Assembly (NCBI GenBank): GCA_021806345.1
Contig: JAJZXP010000331.1
Coordinates: forward strand, 1-10,799
Source of the DNA: Thermoplasmata archaeon
Lineage (GTDB): Archaea; Thermoplasmatota; Thermoplasmata; Thermoplasmatales; Thermoplasmataceae
Length of the DNA stretch: 10,799 bases
Direction of reading: 5' to 3'
Below the pieces are notes generated by a model, which was given only the letters and a program-made list of their open reading frames with translations, searched no databases and was not told the DNA's origin. The translations under genes were made by a program, and so were the position numbers. Below, in pieces: positions 6,430 through 10,799 of this stretch (position 1 is the first letter of the stretch; every line of letters starts with the position of its first letter).

Positions 6430-6451
6430 GTTGCTACACCCCTTAACACAC

Positions 6452-6462
6452 TTTAAATTATA
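6452..6462 (-). promoter_or_regulatory. TATA box of the minus-strand pair
   Basis: TATAATTTAAA on the minus strand is centred about 28 bases before the ATG at 6429, the usual archaeal distance for a start of transcription at or near the start codon. An inverted repeat lies about 20-40 bases further upstream. Confidence 0.5.
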
Positions 6463-6480
6463 CCATGAGTCTAATTTTAC

Positions 6481-6504
6481 CTTGTTATTAGTCTTAATAA
6501 CAAG
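6481..6504. repeat. Inverted repeat with GTTATTA half-sites
   Basis: Perfect 10-bp arms CTTGTTATTA and TAATAACAAG separated by GTCT. It contains the GTTATTA / TAATAAC half-sites of the palindrome at 6769 with four bases inserted. It lies upstream of the TATA box of the minus-strand pair, so it could be a regulator site; a hairpin role is less likely because it lies outside any evident transcript. Confidence 0.55.
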
Positions 6505-6768
6505 TTAGTTAATATTATCATAATTTTATAGCCTATAAGAACTTTTGGATAGGCTCCGATTTAAAATATACTCTCTATAAGCAGTGTCCTCTGAATACTG
6601 GATTACCTCTTTTCTAATATAACACCTTTTATTTTAGGTCCGATTACACCCATTCTATTTTTTCCTTGTCATTTAGATTTAGGTAAATGTGTCCCATATT
6701 TAGACCGGTTATCTTCAATCATAATCCGATGAGGAGAATGCCAGAGTCATCTTACATCACGATTTATA

Positions 6769-6784
6769 AGTTATTATAATAACA
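6769..6784. promoter_or_regulatory. Palindromic operator-like site
   Basis: AGTTATTATAATAACA contains a perfect 14-bp palindrome (6770-6783) and follows the same pattern as TGTTACTATAGTAACA at 7177. It lies about 100 bases upstream of the promoter of the 6912 gene. Binding by the element's winged-helix protein is inferred. Confidence 0.5.
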
Positions 6785-6880
6785 ATTTTTAGAGTTTACA
6801 ACATGTAGTTACTTTGATTCTATGAGTTTAGCCATTCTTAACAAATACCTTAAAATGCCTTAAAAACGCAGAAAAAGAAA

Positions 6881-6891
6881 CGTTTTTATTG
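6881..6891 (+). promoter_or_regulatory. TATA-like promoter of the 6912 gene
   Basis: CGTTTTTATTG, after a purine-rich stretch (GAAAAAGAAA) that could serve as BRE, is centred about 26 bases before the ATG at 6912. No ribosome site is seen, so a leaderless transcript is likely. Confidence 0.45.
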
Positions 6892-6911
6892 ATAACTGCA
6901 GATAGAGAATT

Positions 6912-7118
6912 ATGGCAATAGATCCACTTAAAAAATCGTACAGGGATGGAAGAAGAGATCAGCTAGATCTTGACCATGATATCCTGAAAAGAGGTAATGA
7001 ACAGTGTGAATCCAAAAAAGATCTCTATTTATGGATGGAGAGCAGGCTCGATCTGGTCTCTGAAAAGCTTAAGCTTGCGACAGTTAAAGAGATCAAGGAT
7101 GAACATGGAATCCTTTAA
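6912..7118 (+). CDS. Small charged helical protein, 68 residues, unknown
   Basis: A highly charged, probably all-helical product: RDGRRDQLDLDHDILKRG, then KKDLYLWMESRLDLVSEKLKLA. No family or motif is recognised and its single Cys stands alone. It starts with a leaderless-type ATG behind a TATA-like element and is followed by a 143-base gap holding a palindrome, so it is probably transcribed alone. Its place between the operator-like sites makes it a candidate for co-regulation with the ATPase operon. Confidence 0.65.
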   Translation: MAIDPLKKSYRDGRRDQLDLDHDILKRGNEQCESKKDLYLWMESRLDLVSEKLKLATVKEIKDEHGIL

Positions 7119-7176
7119 TTTTCCTATCTATAACTATTTTTGATACGACCGGTTATTTTAATCAAATTCACATTTT

Positions 7177-7192
7177 TGTTACTATAGTAACA
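7177..7192. promoter_or_regulatory. Perfect 16-bp palindrome, operator-like
   Basis: TGTTACTATAGTAACA reads the same on both strands and differs by one base from the site in the winged-helix promoter at 4784. It lies about 40 bases upstream of the TATA element of the ATPase operon, so it could act as an activator or repressor site, or serve a nearer promoter. Confidence 0.6.
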
Positions 7193-7230
7193 TAATTATT
7201 CAAGATTTTCCCTGCTCATGCAAAGGAATA

Positions 7231-7239
7231 CTTTTATTT
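7231..7239 (+). promoter_or_regulatory. TATA box of the ATPase operon
   Basis: CTTTTATTT is centred about 27 bases before the ATG at 7262, with an A-rich AAAGGAATA just upstream. No ribosome binding site precedes the ATG, consistent with a leaderless message. Confidence 0.5.
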
Positions 7240-7261
7240 CCATGTACGGAATTTAGAACCT

Positions 7262-7675
7262 ATGAAGAGCGTGGCTAAAGTTTATAAAAGTATTAAACCT
7301 GAAGTAGAGCCTTCAATCCCAGTGAAATGCCCATATTGTGGAATTATTACAGTAGTTAATCGGCTCTTAACAGATCCGGCCTGCAATCATTTTGAGGATT
7401 TCGTCCTCTTTAAAGAGGAAGGGGATATCTTCTCTGAGATTGACGATTATACTGATAGAGTGGTCCTTTGTGAAGCTAAGTTCCGATTATCTGGGAGTAA
7501 AAATCGAGGCATAACAAAGGTAAGCACTGGCCAAATAATTCTGAGTGATGAAGGAATGGATGGGGCAAAACTTATGGTCGACGGTAAGTTTGAGTGTTTC
7601 ATAAATCCTGAAGATTGGGAGAAAATGATCGCTGACGAAGATGATGAAGACACTGAATACATAAAAGATGATTAA
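7262..7675 (+). CDS. Zinc-ribbon-like protein with acidic tail
   Basis: A 137-residue protein with Cys23-x2-Cys26 (VKCPYCG) and Cys41-x-His43 (DPACNH), a plausible single zinc site in the N-terminal third. A mixed region with possible strands follows (VVLCEAKFRLSG, TGQIILS, AKLMVDGKFECFI), and the tail has about ten Asp/Glu in 15 residues (about 123-137). No family is recognised. First gene of a three-gene operon with a helical protein and the P-loop ATPase, overlapping the next gene by 8 bases. It may be an accessory of the ATPase or a nucleic-acid-binding factor. Confidence 0.75.
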   Translation: MKSVAKVYKSIKPEVEPSIPVKCPYCGIITVVNRLLTDPACNHFEDFVLFKEEGDIFSEIDDYTDRVVLCEAKFRLSGSKNRGITKVSTGQIILSDEGMDGAKLMVDGKFECFINPEDWEKMIADEDDEDTEYIKDD

Positions 7676-8078
7676 AATGGATGATTTTGTGCATACAGTT
7701 GGAGAAAGATCTTTGGCCAAGCTATATAACCAGGCAACCACACTTCTAGCTGCAGGTCCATCCGTAAGGGTTACCAATCAGCTGCAGTATGTCCTTACTA
7801 CCATGAGCCTAGTCCTTGATCCTCTGTCATCTGCTAACATAGATTTCCAGCAGGCCATGAAACATATCCGTAACCAGCTAAAAGAAGCCATAAAAAAAGA
7901 GGGGCGAAAGGCCATAATAGAAAATGCACCCCTCACATTTGAAGTGCTCCAGGAATGGTTCAGAGAGCTAAACATGGTGATCGATGACAATAACTTGCTG
8001 TTTGCTTCCTCGTCAGTATATCAGGAAACCCATTCCGACAAATATGAGGGAGATGATGAAAATGAAACTACCGTTTGA
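7668..8078 (+). CDS. Unknown helical protein of the ATPase operon
   Basis: A 136-residue protein that appears mostly alpha-helical (SLAKLYNQATTLLAAG, VTNQLQYVLTTMSLVLD, DFQQAMKHIRNQLKEAIKKEGRKAII, TFEVLQEWFRELNMVI), with a polar acidic tail (YEGDDENE). No family is recognised. ATG 7668 overlaps the upstream stop by 8 bases; the ATG at 7677 (residue 4) is equally possible, as neither has a clear ribosome site. Its end overlaps the ATPase start by 17 bases, so it is probably co-translated with it and may be its partner. Confidence 0.75.
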   Translation: MIKMDDFVHTVGERSLAKLYNQATTLLAAGPSVRVTNQLQYVLTTMSLVLDPLSSANIDFQQAMKHIRNQLKEAIKKEGRKAIIENAPLTFEVLQEWFRELNMVIDDNNLLFASSSVYQETHSDKYEGDDENETTV

Positions 8079-8865
8079 GGATCCTGAATATTCTAAAGAT
8101 AGATATGACACCTGGCTAATGCCGTGGATAAGAAAACGTATAGAACACAATATGGATGTCCTTGGCCTGTTTGTTGGACCAAGAGGCAGTGGTAAATCAT
8201 ACTGTGCCCTGGAACTGGCCTATACCTGCGATTCAACGTTCAACCATGACAGGGTTATGTTTGATGTTACTAATTTCGTGGATTACGTTGTTGATGGTGA
8301 TTTGAAAAAAGGAAATTCAGTAATACTGGATGATGCGGGTGTATTCATGAATGCAAGGGACTGGCAGACGGTTCAAAACAAGGCCATATCAATCGTAGCG
8401 CAGTCGTTTAGATATAGAAACCTGATAACATTCATTACGGTACCCAAATGGAATTACATTGATGCGCAGACAAGAGGACTCATCAACATATTCTTTGAGG
8501 CAACAAAGGAGCAGGGTGTATTCAAGATTAAACTTCCAGAACCTAATCCGTATAGGAGAGGGGAAGATTTTCTCAAATACCCAACTGTCCAGGTTCCCAA
8601 TAAGGGCATGCGTTCAAGGACCGTTACTGTAAAGACCATAGACTTTGAATTACCTCCTAAATGGCTAATTGATCAGTATGAGGCAAAGAGGGACATCGAG
8701 ATAAAAAAGAAACAGAAGGAGGTTCAGAAAATGCTTCATTCAATTGCGAACAGGTATGGAGGGGATGCAAATCACAAGAAAAGGATGAACCCCAATTCCA
8801 TGAAGAACCTAAAGCAATTCAAGGAAAGAAGCATCCCGAAACACGAACCGATAGAAAGCCTTTAA
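8062..8865 (+). CDS. P-loop ATPase, FtsK/HerA/Zot-like
   Basis: A 267-residue ATPase likely to move DNA, as do the packaging, conjugation and morphogenesis ATPases of archaeal and filamentous-phage elements. Numbered from ATG 8062: Walker A GPRGSGKS at 39-46, Walker B SVILDDAG at 86-93, and a later segment FRYRNLITFITVPKWNYIDAQTR (about 116-138) that corresponds to the conserved Arg-rich and sensor region seen in Zot-like proteins. The C-terminal third is basic and probably helical (KRDIEIKKKQKEVQKM). No membrane helix is evident, unlike phage Zot. The frame opens at 7984, but that start lies deep in the upstream gene; GAGGGAGATGAT (8046-8057) suits ATG 8062, with 8053 and 8056 as alternatives. 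The superfamily is clear; packaging versus transfer cannot be decided here. Confidence 0.85.
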   Translation: MKLPFEDPEYSKDRYDTWLMPWIRKRIEHNMDVLGLFVGPRGSGKSYCALELAYTCDSTFNHDRVMFDVTNFVDYVVDGDLKKGNSVILDDAGVFMNARDWQTVQNKAISIVAQSFRYRNLITFITVPKWNYIDAQTRGLINIFFEATKEQGVFKIKLPEPNPYRRGEDFLKYPTVQVPNKGMRSRTVTVKTIDFELPPKWLIDQYEAKRDIEIKKKQKEVQKMLHSIANRYGGDANHKKRMNPNSMKNLKQFKERSIPKHEPIESL

Positions 8866-8960
8866 ATTCCAAATTTTCCTCCGAAACCTATAACCACTGA
8901 CATATTAATTAGTTATAAAACGAATGCAAGGCAAAACCTAAAACTGAAGTTCCTTCATTC

Positions 8961-8976
8961 CTTTTTTTCGTTTTTT
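8961..8976 (+). terminator. Double oligo-T terminator of the ATPase operon
   Basis: Runs of seven T (8962-8968) and six T (8971-8976) separated by CG lie about 100 bases after the ATPase stop, a typical archaeal intrinsic terminator. Confidence 0.6.
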
Positions 8977-9038
8977 ATGAAACCGTCCTTTGACAACATA
9001 AAGAATAGGGTAAATCTTTTGAGTGATATACGTTATTA

Positions 9039-9058
9039 GGTGACTAATGGTGACTTAT
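9039..9058 (+). repeat. Tandem 10-bp direct repeat
   Basis: GGTGACTAAT is followed directly by GGTGACTTAT, one mismatch, with TTATTA on both sides (9033-9038 and 9055-9060). A period of about one helical turn fits a protein binding on one face of the DNA. Two units are too few to call iterons. Confidence 0.5.
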
Positions 9059-9445
9059 TAAGGCCATATGAACCAAGATATTAAATAAAACTTATATCAT
9101 ATCACTGCGATAGGAAGCTGATATAATATATATTAAAAGAGTTACACTGTTTTCAGTCAATTTATTTTTATTGATAAAAAATTTTCAAACAATTTGAGCC
9201 CTCTCAAGTGCTGTCTCAATAGTATCATATTATGATGTTTTTAAATGTATTTTATTTAAAATATTTAGACACACTGAAGAATAAAAGGTTCACAATCTGG
9301 TATAATGCAAAAAAAGTGTATAGATACATAATATTATGCCCCACCTCATACCAATAGAAACAACATTGCAGTAATAAACAAGCTTTTGTACCCTCTGGAA
9401 AAATAAATAAAGGTAAAGTGTCTCTATATTTGGGTAACATGGTTG

Positions 9446-9455
9446 AATATTTAAA
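9446..9455 (+). promoter_or_regulatory. TATA box of the membrane-anchored protein gene
   Basis: AATATTTAAA lies about 23 bases before the ATG at 9474, the right distance for a leaderless start, although a ribosome-site-like GGGAGAGGATGAG also precedes the ATG. An alternative AT-rich element lies at about 9400-9412. Confidence 0.45.
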
Positions 9456-9473
9456 GTCAAGGGAGAGGATGAG

Positions 9474-10529
9474 ATGTCTTGGACTGTTCTAGAATGGGCA
9501 GAAATACTCACTGCAATAGGTACAATTCTATTATCTATAGTTACAGTATCGATTACCCTGTACCAGATTAGAAAATCAAAAAAAGATAAAATAGAAAATT
9601 GGAAAGATTCATTTCTAAACTCCCATTATATTGGCATTGATGAAAGAATAAAGGAGATCCAAAATCAAATAATCCCTAACGGAGATCCATCGGACTGGTC
9701 AGAAGGGAGTGATTTTGGATTCAAAAGACTATATACTAATCTTAATCATTGGGTATTGTATGAAAACTCCCTGAATATTTTGAATAATGAGAAGATAGAA
9801 GTTAGTTGTCTCCTTGACAAAGGCAACCCTGCATTACAACACATTACGATAGGTTATCCTACACTGAATAAAAAAATAAATGAAATAAATAGCTTGGAGA
9901 AGAGTTACAAGGATCATGTCAAAGATAACCTCCAAAGTTTCATTGCTTTCCTGAATCGAGAATGTGAAAATGAGTTTGTAGGATGGGATTTAGAACTGGG
10001 CAATCACCAATCAAATGAAAACACGCCTCTTTCAAGATTTGTAGGTCCTGATACTAGGAGGGATACACCTGTATTAAAAAAAATATATCTAAATAAACTA
10101 GTCAAATTTTTCATTGAGTCAATTATAGAGAGAGCTTATGACATCAATGCTAAAAAGGAACCTGGAGTGCAAGTGGATAGCTTTAACATATTACTTTGCG
10201 TTAAAAAGGAAAACCAAGACGAAGATAGGGGACGAGATTCTTTGGTAGCTGAAACCGAAAATTATGAAGTTTCAGACGAGGAACTTTCTAAATTCAGAAA
10301 AATATGGACTAGCATTGAAGGTGAGAAAAGAAAGCTAGAAAAACTTTATGAAGAGAAGAAAAGCATTATGTCAAAGTACCAAGAATTGAGAAATGAAATT
10401 ACCAGTGAAATATTAAATAAGTACCAAGCTGGGTACAGGATATTGGGTGAATGTGACATATGCAACCTGACCAAAAGGGCCAGAGAGGATGAGATCAGGC
10501 CTTATGTAGAAGGGTGCCATAAAGAATGA
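9474..10529 (+). CDS. Membrane-anchored coiled-coil protein with C-terminal Cys/His cluster, unknown
   Basis: A 351-residue protein with one N-terminal membrane helix (about residues 10-30, ILTAIGTILLSIVTVSITLY) followed by basic RKSKKDK, so the body should face the cytoplasm. Residues 35-260 are mixed, mostly helical and unrecognised. Residues about 265-325 look like a coiled coil (EGEKRKLEKLYEEKKSIMSKY), and the end carries Cys327-x2-Cys330 and Cys348-His349, a possible metal site. ATG 9474 follows GGGAGAGGATGAG. It stands alone with its own promoter and is more AT-rich than the replication operon, so it is probably cargo. Bacterial and archaeal islands often carry proteins of this single-helix plus cytosolic-body layout, but no function can be read here. 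Confidence 0.75.
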   Translation: MSWTVLEWAEILTAIGTILLSIVTVSITLYQIRKSKKDKIENWKDSFLNSHYIGIDERIKEIQNQIIPNGDPSDWSEGSDFGFKRLYTNLNHWVLYENSLNILNNEKIEVSCLLDKGNPALQHITIGYPTLNKKINEINSLEKSYKDHVKDNLQSFIAFLNRECENEFVGWDLELGNHQSNENTPLSRFVGPDTRRDTPVLKKIYLNKLVKFFIESIIERAYDINAKKEPGVQVDSFNILLCVKKENQDEDRGRDSLVAETENYEVSDEELSKFRKIWTSIEGEKRKLEKLYEEKKSIMSKYQELRNEITSEILNKYQAGYRILGECDICNLTKRAREDEIRPYVEGCHKE

Positions 10530-10799
10530 GATCTACTCTTATTACGATAATGTGAACCCGATACATTTTGACTCAAATATGAGGATCCACTATTCATTTT
10601 TAATCCATCCGAAGTCCACCCCCAGTGAATCAGGTAATTCTGGCAACTCAATATCCATTTCATTAAACATGTCAAAATGTACCTTTTGTCATGTCTTGGA
10701 TCCCTCTTTGATCGCTAATTTATATACTGACTCCATGCAATCTAAGAAGATCTCTCGTAACACTAACCATAAACCTATTTAAAGAGTTACATAATGTCA
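10530..10799. other. Right-edge region without a supported gene
   Basis: A plus-strand GTG frame (10552-10782) lacks a ribosome site and reads like an antisense shadow. On the minus strand a TATATAAAT box (about 10704-10712) precedes short frames, one of 26 residues at 10590-10670 (MFNEMDIELPELPD) that looks protein-like but may be a relic. Inverted 11-bp arms, TACATTTTGAC at 10562-10572 and GTCAAAATGTA at 10671-10681, flank it. Confidence 0.35.

Larger units (their letters stand above)
6430..6911. other. 482-base AT-rich divergent intergenic region
   Basis: No convincing gene is seen on either strand. It holds the promoter of the minus-strand pair, two palindromic elements (6481-6504 and 6769-6784), a possible leftover reading frame at 6738-6779 and the promoter of the 6912 gene. 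The middle (about 6540-6730) shows nothing I can assign. Confidence 0.6.
8866..9473. other. 608-base AT-rich intergenic region with short repeats
   Basis: No convincing gene is seen. It holds the oligo-T terminator, a nonamer-like CACTGACAT (8895-8903), a tandem 10-bp repeat (9039-9058), an 8-bp inverted repeat TTATATCA / TGATATAA (9092-9099 and 9119-9126), a 13-bp palindrome ATCATATTATGAT (9224-9236) and a promoter near its right end. A 20-codon frame at 8977-9039 and minus-strand frames near 9252-9511 lack support. Confidence 0.55.

Noticed and set aside
7984..8061. Upstream extension of the P-loop ATPase to ATG 7984
   Set aside because: It would overlap the preceding gene by 95 bases, adds a Cys/Pro-rich stretch unlike the family, and a better ribosome site serves ATG 8062.
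8977..9039. 20-codon frame starting MKPSFDNIKNRV
   Set aside because: It starts inside the oligo-T terminator, has no ribosome site and is very short; it could at most be a relic.
9165..9260. Short AT inverted repeats (TTTTTAT/ATAAAAA and TTTAAAT/ATTTAAA)
   Set aside because: Arms of seven A/T bases are expected by chance in such AT-rich DNA and have no link to a gene.
9252..9511. Minus-strand frames of 62 and 73 codons
   Set aside because: They overlap the promoter and start of the 9474 gene, have Phe/Tyr/Leu-rich translations expected from AT-rich DNA, and lack ribosome sites. A chance FPEGTK string recalls acyltransferases, but nothing else matches.
10552..10782. Plus-strand GTG frame of 76 codons
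   Set aside because: No ribosome site, no recognisable fold, Ser/Asn-rich product typical of antisense reading, and inverted arms plus a minus-strand frame cover the same DNA.
1..10799. tRNA genes, CRISPR array, insertion sequence or integrase
   Set aside because: I found no T-loop-like tRNA sequence, no regularly spaced repeat array, no transposase or tyrosine recombinase motif and no terminal direct repeats of useful length.

Overview
The window looks like part of an integrated or plasmid-like mobile element of an archaeon, most plausibly a member of the Thermoplasmata. The clues are moderate AT-richness, heavy use of AGA/AGG (Arg) and ATA (Ile) codons, TATA boxes about 23-29 bases ahead of leaderless or near-leaderless starts, GGAGG/GGTGAT ribosome binding sites inside operons, and oligo-T terminators. 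The lineage is inferred; no rRNA, tRNA or core gene is present to prove it. No integrase, capsid gene or attachment site is visible, so the element probably extends past both edges.

Region 1 (3-4753, + strand) is one tightly packed operon of nine genes, joined by short overlaps (17-base, ATGA, TTGA or stop-ATG junctions). It opens with a replication pair: an archaeo-eukaryotic-type primase-polymerase whose 5' end lies outside the window, and a primase-associated AAA+/SF3-like helicase. Behind these come an Sm-like small barrel protein, an unknown protein, a 40-residue TTG-started peptide, an Hfq-like protein, a cysteine-motif protein, a 55-residue acidic proline-rich protein and another TTG-started unknown. 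The 3' part of the helicase gene holds five exact copies of the nonamer TAATGTCAG in both orientations, which suggests a DNA-level element such as a replication origin or a Rep-binding site.

Region 2 (4754-5091) is a small winged-helix gene with its own promoter. A 16-bp palindrome lies directly behind the TATA box. Related palindromes built on GTTAYTA half-sites recur near 6481, 6769 and 7177, so this protein may regulate several promoters of the element.

Region 3 (5239-6429, - strand) holds two AT-rich genes: a small basic protein and a 325-residue protein with three C-terminal membrane helices. They look like cargo. A 482-base AT-rich gap separates them from region 4.

Region 4 (6912-8865, + strand) holds a small charged protein, then an operon of a zinc-ribbon-like protein, a helical protein and a P-loop ATPase of the FtsK/HerA/Zot-like type, possibly a DNA translocation or packaging module. 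It ends at a double oligo-T terminator.

Region 5 (8866-10799) is a 608-base AT-rich gap with short repeats, a membrane-anchored coiled-coil protein with a C-terminal Cys/His cluster, and a 270-base tail with no convincing gene.
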